In this document: one piece after another, positions 1-5,506 of the stretch
How the letters are laid out: each line of letters begins with the position of its first letter
Position numbering within the stretch: position 1 is the first letter of the stretch
Assembly (NCBI GenBank): GCA_028708105.1
Contig: JAQVZR010000129.1
Span: forward strand, 1-5,928
Direction: 5' to 3'
DNA: 5,928 nt
Source of the DNA: Desulfoplanes sp.
Lineage (GTDB): Bacteria > Desulfobacterota > Desulfovibrionia > Desulfovibrionales > Desulfomicrobiaceae
Made by a program: the position numbers and the translations under genes
The notes under the pieces: model-generated
Databases searched by the model: none
Told to the model about the DNA's origin: nothing
The model's input: the letters and a program-made list of their open reading frames with translations, nothing else

Positions 1-155
1 ATAACCACCTCGAATCTATATCCACACGGGGAGTCTTTCCCGCAGGAGAAGGCGCGGGCTATGCGGGCGGCATCACGTCATCGGCCGTAGACGGCATCCG
101 CGTCGCCGAAGCCGTGGCCGAAACGATGGTGGAACAACATAATAATCTTAAATAA
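1..155 (+). CDS. FAD-dependent dehydrogenase, COG2509-like (3' end only)
   Basis: Only the last 50 codons are inside the window, read in frame from base 3 to a TAA at 153-155. The visible segment GVFPAGEGAGYAGG followed by an ITSSAVDGIRVAEAV-like stretch is the conserved C-terminal FAD-contacting motif of the uncharacterised FAD-dependent dehydrogenases (COG2509, related to the HI0933/YhiN-type flavoproteins). In that family the glycine-rich GEGAGYAGG loop and the following helix close the FAD site. The family is thought to be cytoplasmic flavin oxidoreductases of unknown substrate. The protein ends normally, with a short polar tail (EQHNNLK). The N-terminal Rossmann fold is outside the window, so nothing can be said of its start or regulation. 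The next gene on the same strand begins 128 bases later, beyond a REP-like hairpin, so they need not be co-transcribed. Identification by motif is good; substrate is unknown. Confidence 0.82.
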   Translation, partial: NHLESISTRGVFPAGEGAGYAGGITSSAVDGIRVAEAVAETMVEQHNNLK

Positions 156-164
156 TTAGCGATT

Positions 165-194
165 CGTAGGGGCACAGCACGCCGTGCTCCTACG
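165..194. repeat. REP-like palindromic element (CGTAGGGGCAC / GTGCTCCTACG)
   Basis: The arms CGTAGGGGCAC (165-175) and GTGCTCCTACG (184-194) pair over 11 bp with one G-T wobble around an 8-base spacer. The spacer can itself add pairing, because AGCAC and GTGCT also match. It lies in the spacer between the FAD dehydrogenase and the ATP-grasp gene. No T-run follows on either strand, so it is a poor intrinsic terminator. The CGTAGGGG core recurs at 2539-2549, 2705-2712 and, without the leading C, at 2920-2926, which marks it as a dispersed intergenic repeat rather than a private hairpin. Confidence 0.65.
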
Positions 195-283
195 GTCGAT
201 CCAGACATTACCAATGATTCCATACTATTTCATCGTCATCCAACACTCACCTTTCCCCCTCCATCCCTGACTAAGGATTTTCC

Positions 284-1459
284 ATGTTCATTCTTGAGGC
301 TCCCTATGTCTCCAATTTTCTGAAACAAACCATCCTCGAACGCCAGGCTCCGGTGCTGGCCAACGCCATGGCCATCAAACACCTGGGTTGTGATACCCCC
401 GGACTCTGCCCGACCGAAACTTTTGTCCGTAAAGCCGGCACCGGCGATAACCTGCGCATCTATTCCAATTCGGAAAATGCCATCGACTGGATCGGAACCA
501 ACCTCCAACAAACCGGCCTTCCGGAAAAAATCGCCTTGTTTAAGGACAAGATCCGCTTCCGCGAACTCATCCGGGATATGGACCCGGATTATTTTTTTCG
601 CGGGGTTCCTTTTGAAGAGCTGGATAGCATCGATCCCAGCGACATTCCCAAGCCCTTCATCATCAAGCCTGCTGTAGGCTTTTTCAGTCTGGGCGTGCAC
701 AAGGTGGATACTAACGCAGACTGGCCGGGGACCCTGGCTGCCATCAAGAACGAAGTCTCCCGCATCCAGAGCCAGTACCCGGATCAGGTGCTGAGCCTAG
801 ACCGGTTCATCATGGAAAAATGCATTGAAGGGAAAGAATTTGCCGTGGACGTCTATTTCGGCAACGACGGCCGCCCTGTTATCCTGAACATTCTGGGTCA
901 CCTCTTTGCATCGGCCCATGACGTCAGCGACCGGGTCTATCTGACTTCGGCCACCATCATCCGCACCTGGCTGGACCGGTTCACCAGCTATTTGGACGAA
1001 ATTGGCACCCGGGCCGGACTGACCAATTTCCCCGCCCATGTGGAACTGCGCGTGGATGAGAACGGGCACATCATAGCCATTGAGGTCAACCCCATGCGCT
1101 TTGCAGGCTGGTGCGTGGCCGACCTGACCTTTTATGCCTACGGATTCAATCCTTATTCCTATTATCTGGACGGCCAAAAGCCCGACTGGGAAACCATTCT
1201 CAAAAAACGGGAAGGCAAAGTAGTCGGCGTGGTCGTGGCCGATGTGGCGGCAAACGTGGATTGCTCAACCATCACAAGGGTGGATTATGAAGCTTTTACA
1301 GCCCGGTTCACCAAACCTCTGGAACTCCGACGCATCGATGTTCATGAATATCCCGTCTTCGCCTTCCTCTTTGCCGAGGTTCCCGAAGATGATCTGAGCG
1401 AGTTCAAGGCTCTGCTCCATTCGGATCTGAACGAATTTCTTACAATCAAAGGGGAATAA
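284..1459 (+). CDS. ATP-grasp domain protein, substrate unknown
   Basis: The protein has 391 residues. The ATG is preceded by AAGGA at 273-277, six bases upstream, which supports this start. ATP-grasp enzymes use ATP to activate a carboxylate as an acyl-phosphate and ligate it to an amine or thiol. Visible signatures are PFIIKPAVGFFSLGV (124-138), with the nucleotide-binding lysine K128 and the flexible small-residue loop; FIMEKCIEGKEFAVDV (175-190), the adenine-contacting strand with EGKE; and HVELRVD (252-258) plus IAIEVNPM (264-271), giving the Mg-binding triad E254, E267 and N269. The first ~115 residues would form the preATP-grasp fold and the last ~100 a C-terminal lobe. There are no signal peptide or membrane segments, so it is probably cytoplasmic. 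It resembles the stand-alone ATP-grasp_4 type. It has no peptide-precursor or biosynthetic neighbour, so the substrate cannot be inferred. No clear promoter was found upstream. The fold is certain; the reaction partner is not. Confidence 0.9.
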   Translation: MFILEAPYVSNFLKQTILERQAPVLANAMAIKHLGCDTPGLCPTETFVRKAGTGDNLRIYSNSENAIDWIGTNLQQTGLPEKIALFKDKIRFRELIRDMDPDYFFRGVPFEELDSIDPSDIPKPFIIKPAVGFFSLGVHKVDTNADWPGTLAAIKNEVSRIQSQYPDQVLSLDRFIMEKCIEGKEFAVDVYFGNDGRPVILNILGHLFASAHDVSDRVYLTSATIIRTWLDRFTSYLDEIGTRAGLTNFPAHVELRVDENGHIIAIEVNPMRFAGWCVADLTFYAYGFNPYSYYLDGQKPDWETILKKREGKVVGVVVADVAANVDCSTITRVDYEAFTARFTKPLELRRIDVHEYPVFAFLFAEVPEDDLSEFKALLHSDLNEFLTIKGE

Positions 1460-1542
1460 CCGACTCACGCACAAACGCATAAAAAAGATGATACCCATAC
1501 CCGCTGGTCCTTCCAAAGTTATCGGACCACCACTGCTCCAAG

Positions 1543-1598
1543 GAAAATAAAACTTTTATAAAATAAAGCTTGCCAAGCACGAATCAAAACCCTAGTAC
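1543..1598 (+). promoter_or_regulatory. Promoter of the initiator tRNA gene with UP-like A/T tract
   Basis: A -35 box TTGCCA (1570-1575, five of six matches to TTGACA) and a weaker -10 box TAGTAC (1593-1598, three of six to TATAAT) are separated by exactly 17 bases. Transcription would start near 1605, about seven bases before the mature tRNA. The ~27 bases upstream of the -35 (1543-1569) are almost pure A/T with A- and T-tracts, as in UP elements of strong stable-RNA promoters. Spacing and position fit well; the -10 is poor, so the assignment is moderate. Confidence 0.55.
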
Positions 1599-1611
1599 CT
1601 GTTTCTCTTGT

Positions 1612-1688
<77 letters not shown>

Positions 1689-1697
1689 GTAAATGAT

Positions 1698-1731
1698 AAG
1701 GGCCTTAGATGCATAATCTAAGGCCCTTTTT
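1698..1731 (+). terminator. Intrinsic terminator of tRNA-fMet
   Basis: A perfect 13-bp stem, AAGGGCCTTAGAT (1698-1710) with ATCTAAGGCCCTT (1716-1728), has a 5-base loop GCATA. Its 3' end runs into five T (1727-1731). It begins ten bases after the tRNA CCA end. It should stop transcription from the tRNA, and its A-rich 5' flank may also let it work weakly for transcription arriving on the minus strand from the rhuM remnant. Confidence 0.92.
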
Positions 1732-1788
1732 CTATGCTACAACACGAAACGAAGGAAATATGGCCGGCAAACACCACCAGGTCAGCCT

Positions 1789-2279
1789 TTAGGAATTATT
1801 TTCTTTTTCCTCTATCCCCTTCACCACCCGATCAAAATCCGACTCAATCTTCTGCCTCCTGTTAAACTCCTCATACTCGGCAAATGCTTTACTCTCAGCC
1901 TGTTTTCTGGACACCGCCCCATACCCTTCCAGCACCTTATATTCATTAAATTCCAAAAACTTGTTCACGCTCTCGGCAAAGGCTTCCATGGTAAAACTCT
2001 GCCGGCGTTTTTGATCTTATACCTTTTGCCGTCTGCGGCAGTATGTTCCAAAATGGAAACAACTGCATCCTCGGCCAACTCACAGCTATCAAAAATACTG
2101 GCCAGATGCTTGGATATAGCCGGAACCCCCACCCCAAAGAGTTCGGCGATCCGTTTCTGGGGAAGCCAGATGGTCTCGTTGTGGAAGAACACCTCCACGG
2201 CCACCTTGCCGCCCGGTACTGTGTACAGCAAAAATTCCGTTGTTTGGTCTGTTGGCGTTAACATCCGCTCTTTGCTCAT
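1789..2279 (-). pseudogene. rhuM-family gene, internally deleted and out of frame
   Basis: Two pieces of a RhuM-type protein are read on the minus strand in different frames. The first starts at ATG 2279 (MSKERMLTPTD), with a GAGGTG ribosome site about eight bases upstream. It carries the family's N-terminal part: VEVFFHNETIWLPQKRIAEL (residues ~28-47), the HTH-like VGVPAISKHLASIF (50-63), then DGKRYKIK (83-90). After about residue 90 it turns into unrelated sequence and stops near 1965. The second piece, from about 2000 to the TAA at 1789-1791, is the family's C-terminal end (KFLEFNEYKVLEG, then ESDFDRVVKGIEE). Intact relatives are, from memory, about 330 residues, so roughly 170 central codons are missing and the deletion is not a multiple of three. 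RhuM proteins are named for a Salmonella pathogenicity-island protein, are often found on islands and beside restriction systems, and have no firm biochemical role. Identity is good; a functional product is unlikely. Confidence 0.8.
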
Positions 2280-2534
2280 GGTATGCACCTCAGTTCTTTC
2301 ATATACGCATCCACGTCCTTTGCACACGTCCACGAATCGAGTATCCTGTTATGAATAGAATATCGTATAAACAAGCCACAACACTTTGTTAAAGATATAT
2401 GACCAGTCAATGAGGATGACTGAATTCAGGATGTATAACTATGTGCCATTCGCGTAAAATGATTTCAAGGTGTTTAATGTTGGGTAACTGTTCAGATTTT
2501 AGGTCATTATTGCAAAAGGTTGATTCTCACCGCC

Positions 2535-2592
2535 GTACCCGTAGGGGTGCCCCTTGCGGGTACCCTTTTCGGATGACACGTTCACCCTACGG
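2535..2592. repeat. Compound hairpin with CCGTAGGGG core and inverted partner
   Basis: GTACCCG (2535-2541) pairs with CGGGTAC (2557-2563), enclosing a second small stem AGGGG/CCCCT (2543-2547 with 2550-2554). The run CCTTTTC after it gives a weak terminator character on +. In addition CCGTAGGGGTG (2539-2549) is the inverse of CACCCTACGG at 2583-2592, apart from one extra G. This pair can form an alternative, longer-range stem. The shared CGTAGGGG core ties it to the element at 165-194. Confidence 0.55.
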
Positions 2593-2608
2593 ATTCTGAA
2601 CATACAAA

Positions 2609-2626
2609 GCCGACCCGACGGTCGGC
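2609..2626. repeat. Short perfect hairpin GCCGACC/GGTCGGC
   Basis: A 7-bp perfect G/C-rich stem (2609-2615 with 2620-2626) closes a CGAC tetraloop. It stands in otherwise A/T-leaning intergenic DNA between two CGTAGGGG copies and is probably part of the same repeat cluster. No T-run follows, so it is not an intrinsic terminator. Confidence 0.5.
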
Positions 2627-2704
2627 GTTCCCAGGAAATACAGATTGCATTTCTAATGGCTATCTCAATGCTGAATAGTTGCAACATGTTAAGCATGAGA
2701 AAAT

Positions 2705-2735
2705 CGTAGGGGCAATTCAATAATTGCCCGTTTTT
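2705..2735 (+). terminator. CGTAGGGG-repeat hairpin followed by T5 (possible terminator)
   Basis: The core CGTAGGGG at 2705-2712 leads into an 8-bp stem, GGGCAATT (2710-2717) with AATTGCCC (2722-2729), loop CAAT, then G and five T (2731-2735). The form is that of an intrinsic terminator on +, but there is no + strand gene directly upstream that it would serve. It may therefore simply be another copy of the dispersed repeat, or protect the ATPase promoter from read-through. Confidence 0.5.
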
Positions 2736-2761
2736 CTGCGCCCCGGGAGGTGCAGAAAAAC
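2730..2761. repeat. Second hairpin sharing the T-run (GTTTTTCTGC / GCAGAAAAAC)
   Basis: GTTTTTCTGC (2730-2739) is the exact inverse of GCAGAAAAAC (2752-2761). Inner bases GCC/GGT extend the stem to about 13 pairs with one wobble, around the loop CCGGGA. Its 5' arm is the T-run of the preceding hairpin, so the two structures compete for, or stack at, the same bases. The symmetric T and A tracts make it look like a bidirectional terminator or the end of a small mobile repeat. Confidence 0.55.
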
Positions 2762-2919
2762 AGATTGACTTCCAGCAATCCCTACTGTCTGAACGACATT
2801 ACATGACGTCAAAAAAACAACGCATGTACAGATGGTTATACCTCAGAGACCACGTCCCCAAAAACCGCATAATCCCGAAAAAAAAGCTGGAACGTAACTA
2901 TCCAACCTCACATTTTTTA

Positions 2920-2939
2920 GTAGGGGCGACCGGTGAATC
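2920..2939 (+). repeat. Half copy of the GTAGGGG element
   Basis: GTAGGGGCGACCGGTGAATC at 2920-2939 carries the same GTAGGGGC start as the copies at 166-173 and 2706-2713, but no matching downstream arm is present. Only the small internal ACCGGT is self-complementary. It reads as a decayed or truncated copy just upstream of the ATPase promoter. Confidence 0.4.
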
Positions 2940-2956
2940 TCTTTAAAAACACCCCA

Positions 2957-2985
2957 TTGCCTCTTTGCAAACATACTGTTACAAT
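2957..2985 (+). promoter_or_regulatory. Sigma70-type promoter of the ATPase gene
   Basis: TTGCCT (2957-2962) and TACAAT (2980-2985, five of six matches to TATAAT) are separated by exactly 17 bases. The predicted start lies near 2992, leaving a short leader of about 28 bases with the AAGGAG ribosome site at 3008-3013. It is the best promoter match of any protein gene in the window, which implies the ATPase is transcribed alone. Confidence 0.65.
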
Positions 2986-2996
2986 TTTTTTGTAAC
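2978..2996. promoter_or_regulatory. Palindrome GTTACAA-N5-TTGTAAC over the -10 box (candidate operator)
   Basis: A perfect 7-bp inverted repeat, GTTACAA (2978-2984) and TTGTAAC (2990-2996), is separated by five T. It covers the -10 hexamer and the predicted transcription start. The size and placement are those of a dimeric repressor operator. No regulator gene is encoded next to it, though the ATPase itself has a C-terminal winged-helix-like segment. As RNA it would make only a weak A/U hairpin, so the DNA-site reading is preferred. Confidence 0.5.
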
Positions 2997-3019
2997 AAGT
3001 AATCTGTAAGGAGCGCATA

Positions 3020-4129
3020 ATGAACCCTTTTTCGAAAAAAATTCTGCCTCCCAAGGCACTGATCTGTGATCGGCAACAGGAACTTAAAGATGTTATCAGA
3101 TATGCCGAGAACCAGCAAAATATGGTCCTCTTTTCTCCCCGCCGTTATGGCAAGACGTCACTTGTCTTAAGGGCCCAGCACGAACTTAGAGCACAGAATT
3201 TTTTGACCATCTACGCCGACCTTTTCAGTGTCGACAGCCTTGACGACCTGGCAGCCATTCTAGCCAAGGCTGTATACAAGGCTATCCATGCCCAGGAATC
3301 CCTGCTGGACAAAGGAAAACGCTGGATCTCCGCCCTGAAATCCTTTCGTCCTGTCATCCAGCCAACGGAAACCGGCCTTGAACTTTCCGTTACCAATTCC
3401 AGCCATTTTACAGGCCAGGCTCTTTTCGAACAGGTGATGGAAGATATCGGCAACCTGATTATCAAAAAACAAACCCCGGTCCATATTGCCTTGGATGAAT
3501 TTCAGGAAATATCCAGAATCAAAGCAAAAACAGAAGAAATCATGCGTAGTTACATCCAAACCCACCAGGCGTCCTATTGTTTTATCGGCAGCCGGCGGTC
3601 CATGCTGCTCCAGATGTTCAACCAGAGCAAACGTCCTTTTTTCCAAAGCGCGTTCAACTATCCTCTACCCGCATTGCCCCAACAAGACATGATCACCTAT
3701 CTGCAAACCGTGATGCATGAACATGGACGGGATTGTTCCGTAGCCTGCGCAACAAAAATAGCCGATATCAGCCAAGGATACGCATATTATCTCCAACTCC
3801 TTGGCTATTTCTGCTTTGAACGTTCCTCCTCCGAAATTACGGATGAAATCATCGCTCAAGCCTTTGATCTTGTCCTTGAATCCGAAGCGTTCTATTACCA
3901 GGCTAATATCGAGTCCTTATCCACGACATCCTTGAAGCTGATCAAGGCCCTGGCCAGACAACCGACAAAACAACTCCTCTCCGCCCCGTATCTTTCCAAA
4001 CTTGCTGTATCCGCCTCCTCGGTCGCGTACACTCGCAAGCAACTCGAAAAAAGGGATCTTATTGAAGAAAAAAATGGATATCTCCAGCTGGTTGATCCTT
4101 TTATGGCGATCTACCTGCAACGACATTGA
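3020..4129 (+). CDS. P-loop ATPase of the COG1672 / AAA-STAND type with C-terminal winged helix
   Basis: The protein has 369 residues, with a strong AAGGAG site (3008-3013) six bases before the ATG. It is a cytoplasmic nucleotide-binding protein of the archaeal-ATPase-like group (COG1672, Pfam ATPase_2 type). An entry segment ICDRQQELKDVI (15-26) precedes Walker A FSPRRYGKTSL (38-48). That motif has S39 in place of the usual first Gly but keeps G44, K45 and T46. Walker B is VHIALDEF (154-161) with D159 and E160; the sensor-1 region is CFIGSRRSML (187-196), and a conserved KRPFFQSA (204-211) follows. A helical lid comes next (about 220-290), with GYAYYLQLLG at 253-262. Residues about 300-369 look like a winged helix (TRKQLEKRDLIEE, ending VDPFMAIYLQ). 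The catalytic residues are intact and the length is normal, so it should be active. Biological role is unknown; related STAND-like ATPases occur on islands and in some defence or toxin loci, which is only suggestive here. It has its own promoter and apparent operator and no co-directional partner gene. Confidence 0.88.
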   Translation: MNPFSKKILPPKALICDRQQELKDVIRYAENQQNMVLFSPRRYGKTSLVLRAQHELRAQNFLTIYADLFSVDSLDDLAAILAKAVYKAIHAQESLLDKGKRWISALKSFRPVIQPTETGLELSVTNSSHFTGQALFEQVMEDIGNLIIKKQTPVHIALDEFQEISRIKAKTEEIMRSYIQTHQASYCFIGSRRSMLLQMFNQSKRPFFQSAFNYPLPALPQQDMITYLQTVMHEHGRDCSVACATKIADISQGYAYYLQLLGYFCFERSSSEITDEIIAQAFDLVLESEAFYYQANIESLSTTSLKLIKALARQPTKQLLSAPYLSKLAVSASSVAYTRKQLEKRDLIEEKNGYLQLVDPFMAIYLQRH

Positions 4130-4185
4130 GGGATGATGAAGAGATAAAAAACATAGATGTAGTGCCGAAAACTTTTCCATAAAAA

Positions 4186-4504
4186 GCACAACATTCTAGA
4201 TTTATTTTATATTATAAAAATACAAAGTTCAACTTTGACTCATTTAGAATCGTTCAGCTCTGCTACAAAAAATACCCCACACATTCTCTGGATGCCAAAA
4301 TCCGTAGGACGGTCGTGTTATCTGTACAACCCTTCAATGTCGCTACGGATATAAAAGCACCCACATCTGACAAGATCAATCTCGTCAATATGGGCAGGTG
4401 GTCCCAAGAAGTGTTTCACAGATAACGACTATGCATTCTGGTTCAACAACCTGACGGCCAATGTGAAAAAGCGGATTGCTGCCTATCAAGAAGAACATGA
4501 TTGA
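4186..4504 (+). pseudogene. 3' remnant of an unidentified gene, broken by a one-base frameshift
   Basis: One frame is open from 4183 to the TAA at 4423-4425. It reads convincingly protein-like from about 4216 on, for example SLDAKIRRTVVLSVQPF, then NVATDIKAPTSDKINLVNMG and RWSQEVF. At 4411-4417 (GTGTTTC) the sense continues in the next frame as TDNDYAFWFNNLTANVKKRI, then AAYQEEHD and TGA at 4502-4504. Removing one T from the TTT at 4414-4416 joins EVF directly to TDNDYAFW, so a single-base insertion explains the break. No ATG with a ribosome site exists upstream, and a stop lies at 4180-4182, so the 5' part is lost. The joined peptide of about 95-105 residues looks like the C-terminal end of a soluble, basic protein. 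I do not recognise the family. Neighbouring content suggests an accessory gene. Confidence 0.6.
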
Positions 4505-4598
4505 GTGGGGCCACGTCAGCCTTATCATACCACCCAGAAAACGCCTTCAGAATAGCTGAACGGTCGGAATCATCCTCTCCCCCACCTTCCCATAAAAT

Positions 4599-4634
4599 CG
4601 CCCCGTGATGCGCATATCAGTGCATCACGGGGCG
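4599..4634. terminator. Strong G/C hairpin, possible terminator for the minus strand
   Basis: CGCCCCGTGATGC (4599-4611) and GCATCACGGGGCG (4622-4634) form a perfect 13-bp stem with a 10-base loop. On the minus strand the stem is followed by ATTTTATGG, a short T-run; on the plus strand only TTCCT follows. It lies about 105 bases downstream of the stop codon of the minus-strand gene at 4740-5318, so it could be a second, back-up terminator for that gene. Confidence 0.5.
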
Positions 4635-4725
4635 TTCCTAAGATGGACGTGCCCTGGGGGCCAGGCTCTGCTGAAAAACAGTGCCCATCCCGCCCCGATT
4701 TCGGATCGCATCCTTTATCCGCCAC

Positions 4726-4769
4726 AACATCAAAAGCCCCTACAACCCAATGTAAGGGCTTTTGATGTT
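4726..4769 (-). terminator. Hairpin overlapping the stop codon, terminator-like on the minus strand
   Basis: AACATCAAAAGCCC (4726-4739) and GGGCTTTTGATGTT (4756-4769) pair over 14 bp. On the minus strand the stem continues through a G-U wobble and four more pairs (TTACA with TGTAG) around a 6-base loop. The G/C core GCCC/GGGC is flanked by A4 and T4 tracts, the layout of an intrinsic terminator that can work in both directions. The stop codon of the hypothetical gene (4740-4742) is inside it, so its last codons (NIKSPYIGL) are made of hairpin sequence. Confidence 0.55.
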
Positions 4770-5318
4770 TGCTGTAACGGATCTGCCATGTTTTGGGAAC
4801 ATCGTCATGGGTGGGAAGGGTTCCACATCATCATCTTCAAGTTCGTCCTGGCTGATTCCGGCTAACCAACCGATATACAGGCTGCGAAAATCACCGCGTT
4901 TGATTTCTTCACGGATCGGGCGGAGTCTGCTCATCCAGTCTTCCCCATCCTCTCCCTCAAAAAAGCTATCGCCTTCGGAATCATTAAATTCCCAGCATAA
5001 AAACCAATACGAATCGATTTTTTTGGTGGTGAAGGCGTCCATAGATTCCAAGCCCTGAAACATGTCCTGGGAAAAAAATTCAAGAGGAATGCGCAGGTAA
5101 AAACATGCTGTTCCCCAATGGGCAACATACACATAGGCATCAAAAAAACGTTTCATCAATTCAATAGGTTCGGCCTTAAGATCTCCCCAATTGTAATGAT
5201 TGGTGAAGCTGACCGAGGTTATCCTGGCCCTTGTGGAGATGTGTCGCAAAGCGTCAATATCGTCGGATGACAAGGGCTCATCCATGGCCAAGAAATCATG
5301 AAACTGATATTCACTCAT
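4740..5318 (-). CDS. Hypothetical protein of an uncharacterised bacterial family, apparently C-terminally truncated
   Basis: The protein has 192 residues. I chose the ATG at 5318 (MSEYQFHDFLAMDEPL) because proteins of this family, as I remember them, begin MSEYQY-F-A-DRPL. The frame is open 46 codons further up, but that part is not family-like. The ribosome site is weak (AAGAG about 11 bases away). Conserved-looking segments are LSTRA-like HISTRARIT (26-34), FTNHYNWGDLK (38-48), RFFDAYVYVAHWG (57-69) with a following FYLRIPLEFF, and LYIGWLAG (147-154). There is no signal peptide or membrane segment; the composition is acidic, so it is likely soluble and cytoplasmic. Relatives of this uncharacterised family, sometimes near SWIM zinc-finger genes, continue past the VEPFPP-like segment (165-170) for roughly another 100 residues. 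Here it is followed by only 22 unrelated residues and a stop inside a hairpin. Function is unknown; whether the shortened protein works is unclear. Confidence 0.68.
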   Translation of the reverse strand: MSEYQFHDFLAMDEPLSSDDIDALRHISTRARITSVSFTNHYNWGDLKAEPIELMKRFFDAYVYVAHWGTACFYLRIPLEFFSQDMFQGLESMDAFTTKKIDSYWFLCWEFNDSEGDSFFEGEDGEDWMSRLRPIREEIKRGDFRSLYIGWLAGISQDELEDDDVEPFPPMTMFPKHGRSVTANIKSPYIGL

Positions 5319-5402
5319 GGATGTACACTCTTTTTTGTGTGTTTGTACCCCGCGCAGGGCATTGCTGTTTTGATTCAGGATATCCCAGAGTGCCTGATGT
5401 GC

Positions 5403-5432
5403 AGCAACGCCGTCAACATTGGCGGCGTTGCT
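5403..5432. repeat. 10-bp hairpin in the spacer between tolC-like gene and hypothetical gene
   Basis: AGCAACGCCG (5403-5412) and CGGCGTTGCT (5423-5432) form a perfect stem with a 10-base loop. It is in the 188-base gap between the stop of the TolC-like gene and the start of the next gene on the same strand. No T-run follows on the minus strand (GCACATC), so it is not a standard intrinsic terminator. It could stabilise the end of the upstream transcript or be a protein-binding palindrome. No convincing promoter for the downstream gene was found in this gap. Confidence 0.45.
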
Positions 5433-5506
5433 CTCTAAACGAAAAAACACAAACAAACATCAAATACATCTGAATCCAACGCGGAACGTTGTATCCCACA
5501 ATTCTC

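Larger units (their letters stand above)
2280..3019. other. Gene-free stretch rich in hairpins and CGTAGGGG repeats
   Basis: About 740 bases separate the start of the rhuM remnant from the ATPase gene. From 2340 to 2520 the sequence is A/T-rich, with only small symmetries: CTGAATTCAG at 2420-2429, a perfect 10-bp palindrome, and CAGTCA/TGACTG at 2404-2422. From 2535 to 2761 four hairpins follow in close succession, listed separately. From 2762 to 2920 I see no supported gene. A half copy of the repeat lies at 2920-2939, and the last 60 bases hold the promoter, palindrome and ribosome site of the ATPase. No rRNA-like, tRNA-like or riboswitch-like motif was recognised. Confidence 0.6.

Noticed and set aside
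1505..1529. TGGTCC ... GGACCA inverted repeat after the ATP-grasp gene as a terminator
   Set aside because: The stem is only 6 bp with a 13-base loop and no T-run; no convincing terminator for that gene was found.
2499..2720. A 73-codon minus-strand open frame across the repeat cluster
   Set aside because: Most of it is a reading of the hairpin repeats, with no ribosome site and no protein-like pattern.
2803..2946. A 47-residue basic open frame starting MTSKKQRMYRWLYL on +
   Set aside because: There is no ribosome site before the ATG, its end is read through the half CGTAGGGG repeat, and I know no similar protein. It is probably chance.
4300..4350. Inverted repeat ATCCGTAG ... CTACGGAT, at first taken for another copy of the CGTAGGGG element
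   Set aside because: It lies inside the protein-like frame of the gene remnant, has 35 bases between the arms and lacks the GGGG core, so it is more likely coincidence.
5319..5456. N-terminal extension of the hypothetical gene (start at 5456, MFVFFRLESN)
   Set aside because: It is open in frame but passes through the 5403-5432 hairpin and is not family-like; the family-typical start MSEYQ is at 5318.
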